Assembly (NCBI GenBank): GCA_947496465.1
Contig: CANMCX010000003.1
Location: 248,001-312,000, forward strand
Reading direction: 5' to 3'
From: Marinifilum_A sediminis
Lineage (GTDB): Bacteria; Bacteroidota; Bacteroidia; Bacteroidales; Marinifilaceae
DNA: 64,000 nt
Shown piece after piece: positions 24,228 to 33,180 of the stretch; positions within the stretch are counted from its first letter, which is position 1, and each line of letters begins with the position of its first letter. The position numbers and the translations under genes are program-made. The notes below the pieces were generated by a model. That model did no database searches. It was not told the origin of the DNA and worked only from the letters and a program-made list of their open reading frames with translations.

Positions 24228-25319
24228 TTAAGAATTTTTCCTTCTGCTGGCATAGTGTCTCGAATCTCCCCACTCTCCATAGCCAATTTCACCATCTGCC
24301 ATGTTAATTCTTGCCTCCATGCAATTGGTGCAATCATCAGCACCTTCATCAATACAAGGTTTGTTTTGGTATAAAAGGTAATTGGCTCTCTCTTTTGTAG
24401 GAGTAATATTTGGCATAATGATATTGGCTCCAAGGCGAAGTGCTTTTTCTCTTCCCAATGGATCAATTGCTTGCAAAGCAGTTGCAGATGCAATATTGAT
24501 ATCTTTCATCATGATTCTTAATACTGCAATCATTTTAAGAGTCAAGCGAAAACGATCATTTAAGCTCATTAATTGATCACGATACTCATACATTGGAGTT
24601 TCATCATGCTCAATAAATGGTCCCATTCCTACCATATCGATATCGAACTTTTTCATGAACAGAAGATCATTTGCCAAATCTTCATAGGTCTGAAATGGAA
24701 TACCGATCATTACACCTGTACCGGTTTGGTATCCGATATCCTGAAGCGATTGTAGGCATTTAAGTCGTGTCTCGTGAGAGTGCTCTTCGTTGTCTGGGTG
24801 TATTTTGTTGTAGAGTTCTTTATTACTCGATTCAATTCTTAATAGATAACGGTGAGCACCTGCGTCGAACCATTTTTGATAGGTTTCTTTGCTTTGTTCA
24901 CCAAGCGAAATGGTAATTCCAAGTTCGTCATTACTAAGCTTTTTTATTTCTTTCAAAAGATTGGTAATTCTGTCAACAAATGTTTGATCGGATCTTTCGC
25001 CTGATTGCAAAACCATTGATCCGTAATTGTTCTTGTAGGCAAATTTTGCAGCTTTTAATATTTCTTCGTCCGCAATATCATATCTGTCTACATTCTGATT
25101 TCCGGCTCTAATACCGCAGTACAAACAATCTTTTTTACAGATGTTTGAAAATTCCACCAATCCACGAAAGTGTACATTCTTACCAATGTACTTTAATTTG
25201 ATTTCTGAAGATTTGACAAATAAAGCTTTTTCGTCTTCATCTTTAGATTTTAGCAGGCGAATGATATCTTCTCTGGTAAATTGATCTTGCTGTAAGATCT
25301 GCTCAACACTTTTTGTCAT
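24228..25319 (-). CDS. hydE: [FeFe] hydrogenase maturase HydE (radical SAM)
   Basis: 363 residues, normal for HydE. The radical-SAM motif CKKDCLYC is at residues 61-68 and is followed by GIRAGN. The optional second cluster motif of HydE is also present near the C-terminus: CIDEGADDCTNC (CX7CX2C). The GERSDQTF and MVGMGPFIEHDETP blocks are further family marks. HydE acts with HydG and HydF in building the 2Fe subcluster, using the HydG product. It is a single gene on the minus strand; the maturases are therefore scattered around the operon they serve. Confidence 0.95.
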   Translation of the reverse strand: MTKSVEQILQQDQFTREDIIRLLKSKDEDEKALFVKSSEIKLKYIGKNVHFRGLVEFSNICKKDCLYCGIRAGNQNVDRYDIADEEILKAAKFAYKNNYGSMVLQSGERSDQTFVDRITNLLKEIKKLSNDELGITISLGEQSKETYQKWFDAGAHRYLLRIESSNKELYNKIHPDNEEHSHETRLKCLQSLQDIGYQTGTGVMIGIPFQTYEDLANDLLFMKKFDIDMVGMGPFIEHDETPMYEYRDQLMSLNDRFRLTLKMIAVLRIMMKDINIASATALQAIDPLGREKALRLGANIIMPNITPTKERANYLLYQNKPCIDEGADDCTNCMEARINMADGEIGYGEWGDSRHYASRRKNS

Positions 25320-25530
25320 TAGTTACAATCTTCTTTAATTTCAATGGCAAAAATACTTATAAATTTCTAGCTTTTTGTACCATTGGTTACAAATTGGAGT
25401 TACGCACTTGAATCTCCGAAATTACATGTTTTTTGCAATCGTTTGAAAAAATGAATCTTAGAAATATTCTAAATTGTAATATTAGAAGCAATAAAATGAT
25501 TTTTACTTACGGATTGTATGAAAAATCAAA

Positions 25531-25559
25531 TTGTTAGGAGTGTATTATTACTATATTTG
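25531..25559 (+). promoter_or_regulatory. Promoter of the ADP-forming acyl-CoA synthetase gene
   Basis: TTG (25531-25533), 18 bases, then TATATTTG (25552-25559), an exact -7 match. The gene starts at 25592, giving a leader of about 25 bases. Confidence 0.6.
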
Positions 25560-25591
25560 TCGGAAAATCGCAAAATTATAAATAACAAATC

Positions 25592-27649
25592 ATGATAAAC
25601 GAACAGTTACTTAACCCCCAAAGTATTGTTGTTGTTGGAGGTTCCGATGATGTACAAAAACCTGGTGGAAAGGTATTGAAAAACCTTATTGATGGAGATT
25701 TTAAGGGTGAGCTTTATGTGGCGAATCCTAAAATGGACGAGGTGCAAGGAGTTAAATCCTTTAAAGATCCTAAGGATTTGCCTCAGGTTGATTTAGCGAT
25801 TTTAGCAATTGCAGCTAAATTTTGTCCATCTACAATTAAGTTTCTTGCCGAAGAAAGAAACACCAGAGCTTTTATTATTCTTTCAGCTGGATTTAGTGAA
25901 GAAAATGAAGAAGGTGCGAAACTGGAGCAGGAAATTGTTGATATCGTAAACTCAGTTGATGGCTCTTTAATTGGACCTAACTGTGTTGGTGTTTTAAACT
26001 CTAACTATAATGGAGTATTTACCACTCCAATCCCAAGTTTAGATCCTCAGGGATGTGATTTTATTTCTGGTTCTGGAGCAACTGCTGTTTTCATTATGGA
26101 ATCAGGTGTTCCTAAAGGATTATCTTTCTCAAGCGTATATTCGGTTGGTAATTCGGCACAAATGGGTGTTGAGGAGATATTGAAATATATGGATGAGAGC
26201 TTCGATCCGGAAACAAGTTCCAAAGTAAAGCTTCTTTATATTGAGAATATCGATAAACCAGAAATGTTATTGAAACATGCTTCTTCTTTGATCCGCAAAG
26301 GATGTAAGATTGCAGCTGTAAAATCTGGTAGTTCGGAAGCTGGTAGTCGTGCTGCTTCTTCTCATACCGGTGCTTTAGCTAGTTCTGATGTTGCTGTGGA
26401 TGCATTATTTAAAAAAGCTGGAATTGTACGCTGTAGTGGTAGAGAAGAGTTAACCACTGTTGCCTCTATTTTTATGCATCCTGAATTGAAAGGAAAAAAT
26501 ATTGCAGTTATCACTCATGCTGGCGGACCTGCAGTTATGCTTACAGACTCACTTTCTAACAATGGTTTGGATGTTCCACATATTGAAGGACCAAAGGCGG
26601 ATGCTTTATTAGAAAAATTATACGGAGGATCGTCTGTAGCAAATCCGATTGACTTTCTCGCAACTGGTACAGCTCAGCAATTAGGCGATATTATTGATGC
26701 TTGTGAAAATGATTTTGATAACATCGATGCGATGGCAGTAATCTTTGGTAGTCCAGGATTATTCCCGGTTTATGATGTATATGATCTTCTTCACGAGAAA
26801 ATGAAGGAGTGTAAAAAACCGATTTATCCTATTCTTCCATCTATTATTAATGTGAAGGATGAAATTGAGCATTTTCTGGCAAAAGGAAGAATCAATTTCC
26901 CAGATGAAGTAGTATTTGGTGATGCTTTGGCTAAAGTGTATCACACAACAAAACCACAGCCGGAAGAAATTGAAATGCCTGAGGTTGATAAAGCAGGAAT
27001 TCGTAAGATTATTGATGAAGCTGAAAATGGATATTTAAGTCCTGAACAACTTCACAATTTGTTAGATGCTGCTGGAATTGAAAGAGCTAAAGAAGGTGTT
27101 GCTGATACCGAAGAGGAGATAGTTACTCTTGCAAAAGAAATTGGTTTCCCATTGGTGATGAAGGTTGTTGGACCTGTTCATAAATCTGATGTTGGGGGAG
27201 TTACTCTTAACGTTAAAGATGAAGCAACTGTTCGTTCTGAGTTTAAAAGAATGATGCAGATTAAAGATACCTACGCTGTAATGTTAGGACAAATGCTAAG
27301 TGGTACAGAGGTATTTATCGGCGCAAAGCGTGAAGATAAATTTGGTCACATGGTATTGTGTGGTTTAGGTGGTATCTTTATCGAGGTTTTGAAAGATGTG
27401 AAAGCATCTCTTGCTCCAATAGCTAAGGATGAAGCTCATGAAATGATCCAGGGATTGAAATCTTACGGTATCATTAAAGGCGTAAGAGGACAGGAACCAG
27501 TTAACGAAGATAAGTTTGCTGAATCAATTACAAGAGTAGCTGCTTTAATGAAAGTTGCTCCTGAAATTTTCGAAATGGACTTAAATCCGTTATTGGGAAA
27601 CAAAGATGCGGTTGTTGCAGTTGATGCAAGAATCAGAATTGAAAAATAA
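25592..27649 (+). CDS. Acetate/acyl-CoA ligase (ADP-forming), fused alpha-beta
   Basis: 685 residues. N-terminal CoA-binding Rossmann domain (SIVVVGGSDDVQKPGGKVLKNL), succinyl-CoA-synthetase-like ligase domains with the phosphorylated histidine in RAASSHTGALASSD (His258), and a C-terminal ATP-grasp domain from about residue 460 (VMKVVGPVHKSDVGGVTLNV, GLGGIFIEVLKD). The enzyme converts acyl-CoA, ADP and phosphate to the acid, CoA and ATP. It therefore makes ATP at the end of 2-oxoacid fermentation. The 2-oxoacid:ferredoxin oxidoreductase that would make the acyl-CoA is 3.4 kb downstream. A good promoter precedes it. Substrate range (acetyl versus branched or aryl acyl) cannot be told from sequence. 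Confidence 0.92.
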   Translation: MINEQLLNPQSIVVVGGSDDVQKPGGKVLKNLIDGDFKGELYVANPKMDEVQGVKSFKDPKDLPQVDLAILAIAAKFCPSTIKFLAEERNTRAFIILSAGFSEENEEGAKLEQEIVDIVNSVDGSLIGPNCVGVLNSNYNGVFTTPIPSLDPQGCDFISGSGATAVFIMESGVPKGLSFSSVYSVGNSAQMGVEEILKYMDESFDPETSSKVKLLYIENIDKPEMLLKHASSLIRKGCKIAAVKSGSSEAGSRAASSHTGALASSDVAVDALFKKAGIVRCSGREELTTVASIFMHPELKGKNIAVITHAGGPAVMLTDSLSNNGLDVPHIEGPKADALLEKLYGGSSVANPIDFLATGTAQQLGDIIDACENDFDNIDAMAVIFGSPGLFPVYDVYDLLHEKMKECKKPIYPILPSIINVKDEIEHFLAKGRINFPDEVVFGDALAKVYHTTKPQPEEIEMPEVDKAGIRKIIDEAENGYLSPEQLHNLLDAAGIERAKEGVADTEEEIVTLAKEIGFPLVMKVVGPVHKSDVGGVTLNVKDEATVRSEFKRMMQIKDTYAVMLGQMLSGTEVFIGAKREDKFGHMVLCGLGGIFIEVLKDVKASLAPIAKDEAHEMIQGLKSYGIIKGVRGQEPVNEDKFAESITRVAALMKVAPEIFEMDLNPLLGNKDAVVAVDARIRIEK

Positions 27650-27686
27650 TACCGAATTCAGTTCGGAATTTAAATTATAGTTTGCA

Positions 27687-27836
27687 ATGAGAAAGTGGAA
27701 AGACCTTAATAAGAATGAGAAGATGATGATCTGTTTTGTGGTTGTTCTGTTAATTGGAATTGCTATAAGATGGAAAGAGGTGAAAAGTGGATTTTTAAAA
27801 GGTGTTGGCAACTACACAGAGCAAGCGGAAAAATAA
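27687..27836 (+). CDS. Small single-pass membrane protein, 49 aa
   Basis: A 49-codon frame starting MRKWKDLNKNEKMMI has one transmembrane segment (CFVVVLLIGIAI) flanked by basic residues, then KEVKSGFLKGVGNYTEQAEK. It occupies most of the gap between the acyl-CoA synthetase and the next membrane protein gene. Codon use is like its neighbours, and no overlapping gene competes. The clean topology (positive-inside N-terminus, single helix) supports a real gene. Its function is unknown. Confidence 0.6.
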   Translation: MRKWKDLNKNEKMMICFVVVLLIGIAIRWKEVKSGFLKGVGNYTEQAEK

Positions 27837-27926
27837 AAAGACAATAGCATGGGAAATTTCTCATGCTATTTCTTCAAAAGGGAAGTTGAAAATATAGCTT
27901 CCAAATTAAATCTAACTATTGATAAA

Positions 27927-28619
27927 ATGAAAAAACAAGATTTATTATTTTGGATGGGATTTGTGCTATTGTTCCTTCCTTTTTTCATATCACAGACCGT
28001 ATTTGATGCCTATATTGATTTTAACAAAGCCCATGGAATGGTTACCAGTTTTGTGAAATTTGCAATTTTGGCAACCATTGGAGAGGTTATCGGTTTAAGA
28101 ATTCGTACAGGTAATTATTATCAAAAGGGTTTTGGTGTTATTCCCCGAGCTATTGTTTGGGGATTTTTAGGATTGACCATTAAATTAGCGTTTGTAATTT
28201 TTGCAACAGGAACACCAATTTTCCTATCTTATTTAGGTGTGGAAGGTGCTGTTGAAGCAATGAAAGGTCCATTAACCGGAAGTAAATTATTGGTTGCATT
28301 TAGTATAAGTGCTTTCATGAATTTGATTTATGCTCCTGTAATGATGACGCTTCATAAAATTACCGATATCCATATTGTGAATAATGGAGGAACGATTCTT
28401 GGTTTATTTCGACCAATTCAGTTTTCTAAAATATTTGTGAATATGGATTGGGGAGTACAATGGAATTTTGTGTTCAAAAAAACTATTCCATTTTTCTGGA
28501 TTCCAGCTCATACAATTACCTTTTTATTGCCTGCTGATTTTCAAGTTCTATTTGCTGCGGTATTAGGAATTGTATTGGGTGTTTTACTTGCCATTGCAAG
28601 TTTGAAAAGTTCCAAATAA
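27927..28619 (+). CDS. Integral membrane protein of unknown function
   Basis: 230 residues from ATG 27927. The frame is open from 27849, but the extra N-terminal residues are hydrophilic and the ATG at 27927 begins a typical KKQ-plus-helix start. About five to six hydrophobic segments are visible (DLLFWMGFVLLFLPFFISQ; FVKFAILATIGEVIGL; IPRAIVWGFLGLTIKLAFVIFATG; LLVAFSISAFMNLIYAPVMM; TIPFFWIPAHTITFLL; FAAVLGIVLGVLLAIASL). The layout and the FxxP/W-rich C-terminal half faintly recall Mpv17/PMP22 proteins, but I would not assign it. It is downstream of the 49-residue membrane protein. Confidence 0.7.
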   Translation: MKKQDLLFWMGFVLLFLPFFISQTVFDAYIDFNKAHGMVTSFVKFAILATIGEVIGLRIRTGNYYQKGFGVIPRAIVWGFLGLTIKLAFVIFATGTPIFLSYLGVEGAVEAMKGPLTGSKLLVAFSISAFMNLIYAPVMMTLHKITDIHIVNNGGTILGLFRPIQFSKIFVNMDWGVQWNFVFKKTIPFFWIPAHTITFLLPADFQVLFAAVLGIVLGVLLAIASLKSSK

Positions 28620-28630
28620 TTTTATCTTTG
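28601..28630 (+). promoter_or_regulatory. Promoter of the flavodoxin gene
   Basis: TTTG (28601-28604), 18 bases, TATCTTTG (28623-28630): a near-ideal Bacteroidota promoter. It overlaps the end of the previous coding region. Transcription would start near 28637, about 38 bases before the ATG. Confidence 0.7.
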
Positions 28631-28674
28631 TGTAAGATAAAAACAATAACACACTATCATTAAAATATAGTCCT

Positions 28675-29196
28675 ATGAGTAAAATTGGATTGTTTTACGG
28701 GCCTGAAGGCGGAAATGTAGAAAGAGCGGCAAAAATTGTAGCTGATAAAATTACAACTACTGAAGTAGAAGTTCATAAAGTAAAGGATGTTGATGCGGAT
28801 GTTGTCGCGCAATATTCATGTATTATTATGGGAATTTCTACATTAGGAAAACACACATGGTCTTCTGATAATACAGGAAACGATTGGGATAACTTTTTAC
28901 CAAAATTGAATGGCTTAGATTTAAAAGGCAAAAAAGTAGCTCTTTTTGGTTTGGGTGATCATATTGCTTACGCTGATTTCTTTGTAGATTCAATGGGAGA
29001 TCTTGCTGATGTTATAAAAGAAACAGGAGCTGAGATTATTGGTCAGGTAAGTGATGAAGGATATGAATTTAATGAATCCAGAGCATTTGTTGACGGGAAA
29101 TTTATCGGTTTGCCTCTTGATGAGGATTTTGAATCGGATATGACTGAGAAAAGAGTCGCAAACTGGTTAAAGATTATTTTGCCAGAATTCGAATAG
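28675..29196 (+). CDS. Flavodoxin (FldA-type)
   Basis: 173 residues, a long-chain flavodoxin. The FMN phosphate loop is seen at the N-terminus in LFYGPEGGNVERAA (TGNTE-like but with PEGGN). The two isoalloxazine-stacking loops are IMGISTLGKHTWSSDNTGNDWDNF and LFGLGDHIAYADFFVDSMGDL. It is a soluble low-potential electron carrier that can replace ferredoxin, for example as partner of the 2-oxoacid oxidoreductase downstream or of the hydrogenase. It has its own promoter and terminator, so it is probably regulated separately (iron limitation is usual for flavodoxins; no Fur site was identified). Confidence 0.93.
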   Translation: MSKIGLFYGPEGGNVERAAKIVADKITTTEVEVHKVKDVDADVVAQYSCIIMGISTLGKHTWSSDNTGNDWDNFLPKLNGLDLKGKKVALFGLGDHIAYADFFVDSMGDLADVIKETGAEIIGQVSDEGYEFNESRAFVDGKFIGLPLDEDFESDMTEKRVANWLKIILPEFE

Positions 29197-29220
29197 ATTA
29201 TTAATATTCAGATAATATTT

Positions 29221-29253
29221 AAAGGCTGACGGTTTACCGATCAGCCTTTTTTT
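29221..29253 (+). terminator. Terminator of the flavodoxin gene
   Basis: Nine-bp stem AAAGGCTGA (29221-29229) with TCAGCCTTT (29241-29249), followed by T7. The next 235 bases to the aminotransferase gene show nothing further that I can name. Confidence 0.88.
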
Positions 29254-29485
29254 CTGGATTTAAAATCAAATTACTACCACAGGTAATGATTTGATAGATT
29301 TAAAACGATTACTTTGTTTAGATTGCAATCAAATAAGACTAAACTGTTTTAAATTGTTATTAAAATTCGTAAAATTGCATAAGATTATTAAGTGAGATGG
29401 ATCTGAATGCTTAAAGACTGAAAGTAGCATATTTAGAATCTTATTTCACGCTGTTAACCCAAATAAACAGAGAAAATATAGAACC

Positions 29486-30814
29486 ATGATTGATACTCCT
29501 ATAAATAAAAAAATAGTAGATAATAAATTACAGATTTGTGGAATCGATGATATGGGCGATGCATCAATTCGTGATGTTGTTCGCGTTGTAAACATGATCG
29601 AAGAAGAATCGGGAGAGAAGTTCATAAGAATGGAAATGGGAGTTCCTGGTTTGAAACCGACCAAGGTCGGAATTGATGCAGAGAAGAAAGCTTTAGAAGA
29701 TGGAGTTGCATCTGCCTATCCTATGTTAGAAGGGGTTCGCGAGTTAAAGGAAGAGGGTTCTAAATTTGTGAAGAATTTCATGAATGTAGATCTAAATCCA
29801 GATGGTGTTGTGCCAACAGTTGGTTCTATGCAGGGAGGTTATGCTGCATTTATGGCAATTGGTGGTTGCGATGCAAAAAAAGATACGATTTTATTTATTG
29901 ATCCGGGATTTCCTGTTCAAAAGACTCAATTAGAGGTAATGGGACAGAAATATGAATCATTTGATGTATACAATTATCGTGGAGATAAATTAAGAGCTAA
30001 GCTTGAAGAGTTTTTGGCGAAAGGAAATATTGCTGGTATTATATACTCCAACCCAAACAATCCTGCTTGGATCTGTTTCAATGAGGAAGAGTTAAGAACA
30101 ATTGGGGAATTGGCAAATGAGTACGATACGATTGTAATGGAAGATTTAGCTTATTTCGCTATGGATTTCCGCACTGATTTGGGGAAGCCGGGCGTTGCTC
30201 CATATCAACCAACAGTTGCAAATTATACCAATAATTATGTGTTGATGATTTCAAGTTCGAAAGCATTTAGTTATGCTGGTCAACGAATTGGTTTACTTTG
30301 CATTTCAGATGAATTGTACAAAAGAAAATACGAAAACCTTAAAGCCAGATTTGGTGGTGAAGAGTTTGGCTATACAGTAATATACCGAATAATTTATGCT
30401 CTATCTTCCGGAACATCTCATTCAGCACAATATGCACTTAGTGCAATGTTGAAAGCTGCAAATGAAGGAAGTTTTGATTTTATCAGCGATGTTAAGGAGT
30501 ACGGAGAAAGAGCACAAATCATGAAAAAACTGTTTACGGATAATGGTTTTGAATTGGTTTATGATACAGACGTAAATGAGCCATTGGCTGATGGATTTTA
30601 TTTTACCATTTCTTATCCGGGAATGACAGGAGCAGAATTGAATAAGAAATTACTGTATTATGGAATTTCTGCAATATGCTTAGTAGAGACGGGAAGTTTG
30701 AAAGAAGGTTTACGCGCATGTGTTTCGCAAATATCAAGAAGTCAGTTTCCAGATTTGGAATACAGGCTAAATGAGTTTGCAAAGCATTATCAATTAGAGA
30801 ATAAGTTAGGGTAA
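29486..30814 (+). CDS. PLP-dependent class I/II aminotransferase
   Basis: 442 residues. The PLP lysine lies in SSSKAFSYAGQRIG (fold type I motif SKxFxxxGxR). Other conserved points are PVGxxxGGY-like SMQGGYAAF near the N-terminal third, SNPNNPAW (NPxNP), and MEDLAYFAMDFR (the D-x-x-Y pair that contacts the cofactor ring). The N-terminus IRDVVRVVNMIEEESGEKFIRMEMGVPGLKPTKVG is that of a free-living cytoplasmic aminotransferase. The amino-acid substrate is not deducible. Its place before a 2-oxoacid:ferredoxin oxidoreductase suggests that it may deliver 2-oxoacids from amino acids. Confidence 0.9.
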   Translation: MIDTPINKKIVDNKLQICGIDDMGDASIRDVVRVVNMIEEESGEKFIRMEMGVPGLKPTKVGIDAEKKALEDGVASAYPMLEGVRELKEEGSKFVKNFMNVDLNPDGVVPTVGSMQGGYAAFMAIGGCDAKKDTILFIDPGFPVQKTQLEVMGQKYESFDVYNYRGDKLRAKLEEFLAKGNIAGIIYSNPNNPAWICFNEEELRTIGELANEYDTIVMEDLAYFAMDFRTDLGKPGVAPYQPTVANYTNNYVLMISSSKAFSYAGQRIGLLCISDELYKRKYENLKARFGGEEFGYTVIYRIIYALSSGTSHSAQYALSAMLKAANEGSFDFISDVKEYGERAQIMKKLFTDNGFELVYDTDVNEPLADGFYFTISYPGMTGAELNKKLLYYGISAICLVETGSLKEGLRACVSQISRSQFPDLEYRLNEFAKHYQLENKLG

Positions 30815-31006
30815 TTTGATACTTAATATCTTAATCCTAAATAGATTATATTATTTAGACTGAATGTAAATTCAATTGTTTAGGTGTAATGAATTGAAGT
30901 TCAGTTGATTTAGAGAGGTGATGAATTGTAAGCTAAATCGTGATAAATGCTTTTGAATTGTTACCTTTATAGTGTGAAAAACATTTAATTTTTAATCATT
31001 AATGCT

Positions 31007-31234
31007 ATGGCAAAATTTAAAGGTGCTATTGTAGTCGAAACCGAAAAATGTAAAGGATGTGGTCTTTGTGCCGTTGCTTGTCCTACTAAGGTTATCGAGT
31101 TGGCAAGAGATGTAAATGGTAAAGGTTACCATTATGCACACATGGCTAATCCAGACGCTTGTATCGGTTGTTCAAGTTGCGGTTTAGTTTGTCCTGATAC
31201 TGTTATTACAGTGTATAGAGTAAAGGCAAGCTAG
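31007..31234 (+). CDS. korD: 2[4Fe-4S] ferredoxin-type delta subunit of 2-oxoacid:ferredoxin oxidoreductase
   Basis: 75 residues with two cluster motifs: CKGCGLCAVACP and CIGCSSCGLVCP. It heads a four-gene set followed by the alpha (31284), beta (32373) and gamma (33181) subunits, the order seen in KOR/VOR operons. It carries electrons from the thiamine-diphosphate site to external ferredoxin or flavodoxin. The name korD is used by position only; a VOR-type enzyme is also possible. Confidence 0.9.
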   Translation: MAKFKGAIVVETEKCKGCGLCAVACPTKVIELARDVNGKGYHYAHMANPDACIGCSSCGLVCPDTVITVYRVKAS

Positions 31235-31283
31235 TACAATAGGTGCTAAATAGTAAAACTGAAATTTTATAAAAATATTTGTA

Positions 31284-32369
31284 ATGGGAGACGTTCGTTT
31301 AATGAAAGGAAATGAGGTGATCGCTGAAGCAGCTATCCGTTGTGGATGTGATGGGTATTTTGGTTACCCTATTACCCCTCAATCCGAAATTATGGAGACC
31401 CTAATGATCCGCCAACCTGCGAAAGAAACAGGAATGGTGGTTCTGCAAGCTGAGAGTGAAGTTGCTGCTATCAATATGGTATACGGTGGTGCATCATGTG
31501 GTAAGAAAGTAATGACCTCGTCATCTAGTCCTGGTATCAGTTTGAAAGCTGAAGGGATTACTTATTTAGCAGGTGCTGAGCTTCCTGCTTTGATTGTTAA
31601 TATTGTACGAGGAGGACCTGGTTTAGGTACAATTCAACCAGCACAGTCTGATTATTTTCAAGCTGTAAAAGGTGGTGGTCATGGTGATTATAAATTAATT
31701 GTTTTGGCTCCTGCATCAGTTCAGGAAATGAACGACTTTGTTGATTTAGGATTTGAACTTTCATTTAAATACTTGAATCCGACAATGATCCTTTCTGATG
31801 GGGTTATTGGTCAGATGATGGAGAAAGTTGAATTGGCTGACTTTAAGCCACGTTGGACTGCAGAAGAGATCGAGAAGATTTCTGGTTCATGGGCAACAAA
31901 TGGTAAAAAGCCAGGCGTTAAACGTAATATTTCTACATCTCTTGATTTGGATTCAGCAAAACAAGAAATTTTCAATCATAAGCTTCAGGCAAAATATCGC
32001 GCAATGGAAGAGAACGATGTTCGTTTCGAAAAAATTGCTTGCGATGATGCTGATTACTTATTCGTAGCTTATGGTTCAAGTGCTCGTATTTGTCAAAAAT
32101 CTGTTGAAATTGCGAGAGAAAAAGGCATTAAAGTAGGTTTGTTACGCCCAATAACTCTTTTCCCTTATCCAACGAAGCAAATTCAAGAAATGCTAGGACA
32201 AGTTAAGGGTATCCTATCTGTAGAAATGAGTGCTGGTCAAATGGTAGAAGATGTTAGACTAGCAGTTAATGGTAAAGTTCCTGTAGAGCACTACGGTCGC
32301 TATGGTGGAATTATTCCTACTCCAGAAGAGGTTGTAGAAGCTTTGGAAGAAAAAATTTTAGGAAAATAA
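31284..32369 (+). CDS. korA: 2-oxoacid:ferredoxin oxidoreductase alpha subunit (KorA/VorB type)
   Basis: 361 residues. The N-terminal pyrimidine-binding domain MKGNEVIAEAAIRCGCDGYFGYPITPQSEIMETL, with AESEVAAINMVYGGASCGKKVMTSSSSPG, is typical. The C-terminal transketolase-like domain carries VAYGSSARI and KVGLLRPITLFPYP. With the beta subunit it oxidatively decarboxylates a 2-oxoacid to acyl-CoA and reduces ferredoxin. Close relatives are labelled either 2-oxoglutarate or 3-methyl-2-oxobutanoate oxidoreductase; the sequence alone does not settle which. The beta gene starts 3 bases after its stop. Confidence 0.9.
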   Translation: MGDVRLMKGNEVIAEAAIRCGCDGYFGYPITPQSEIMETLMIRQPAKETGMVVLQAESEVAAINMVYGGASCGKKVMTSSSSPGISLKAEGITYLAGAELPALIVNIVRGGPGLGTIQPAQSDYFQAVKGGGHGDYKLIVLAPASVQEMNDFVDLGFELSFKYLNPTMILSDGVIGQMMEKVELADFKPRWTAEEIEKISGSWATNGKKPGVKRNISTSLDLDSAKQEIFNHKLQAKYRAMEENDVRFEKIACDDADYLFVAYGSSARICQKSVEIAREKGIKVGLLRPITLFPYPTKQIQEMLGQVKGILSVEMSAGQMVEDVRLAVNGKVPVEHYGRYGGIIPTPEEVVEALEEKILGK

Positions 32370-32372
32370 GTT

Positions 32373-33146
32373 ATGACAGCAACAACTGAAATCAATAATA
32401 TTATTAGCAAAGAGAACTTGGTGTACGATAAGACCAAAGTTCTTTTAGATAACGAAATGCACTATTGCCCGGGTTGTACTCACGGTGTAATCCATAAAGT
32501 AATTGCTGAAGTTATCGATGAGATGGATATTCAGGAGAAAACAATTGGTATTTCACCAGTGGGTTGTTCTGTATTAGCCTACAATTACCTTGATATTGAC
32601 TGGCAACAAGCTGCTCACGGTCGTGCTCCTGCATTGGCTACTGCAACTTCTCGTTTAATGCCAGAAAAATATGTTTTCACTTACCAGGGAGATGGCGATT
32701 TGGCATCAATTGGATGTGCTGAAATTATTCACGCATGTAACCGTGGTGAAAATATTGTGGTTGTATTCGTAAATAATGCAATCTACGGTATGACTGGAGG
32801 ACAAATGGCTCCAACTACCTTGGAAAATCAGGTAACTGCAACTTCTCCTTACGGACGTGATTGTTCTTTAACAGGTGCTCCAATGAAGATTAGTGAAATG
32901 GTTAGCTTGTTACCAGGTACACGTTTTGTAACTCGTCAATCAGCAGAAACAGCTGGAGCGGTTAGAAAGTTGAAGAAAGCTATCCGTAAAGGTTTTGAAA
33001 ATACCAGAGAGATGAAAGGTCTTTCTTTTATCGAAGTAGTTGGAACTTGTAGTTCCGGATGGAAATTATCTCCAACTCAATCTAACGATTGGATGAAAGA
33101 AAATATGTTCCCTTTCTATCCATTGGGTACATTAAAAGATGAATAG
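32373..33146 (+). CDS. korB: 2-oxoacid:ferredoxin oxidoreductase beta subunit (thiamine diphosphate-binding)
   Basis: 257 residues. The thiamine-diphosphate/Mg motif is GDGDLASIGCAEIIHACNRGENIVVVFVNNAIYGMTGGQMAPTT (GDG...NN). The N-terminal YCPGCTHG and SPVGCSVLAYNYL provide the Cys residues usual in this subunit. It forms the active site with KorA. The gene is three bases after korA and 34 bases before the gamma gene, so the complex is produced from one transcript. Confidence 0.92.
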   Translation: MTATTEINNIISKENLVYDKTKVLLDNEMHYCPGCTHGVIHKVIAEVIDEMDIQEKTIGISPVGCSVLAYNYLDIDWQQAAHGRAPALATATSRLMPEKYVFTYQGDGDLASIGCAEIIHACNRGENIVVVFVNNAIYGMTGGQMAPTTLENQVTATSPYGRDCSLTGAPMKISEMVSLLPGTRFVTRQSAETAGAVRKLKKAIRKGFENTREMKGLSFIEVVGTCSSGWKLSPTQSNDWMKENMFPFYPLGTLKDE

Positions 33147-33180
33147 AACTTCATTTTAAATCAATTAAAACTGTAAAAAA

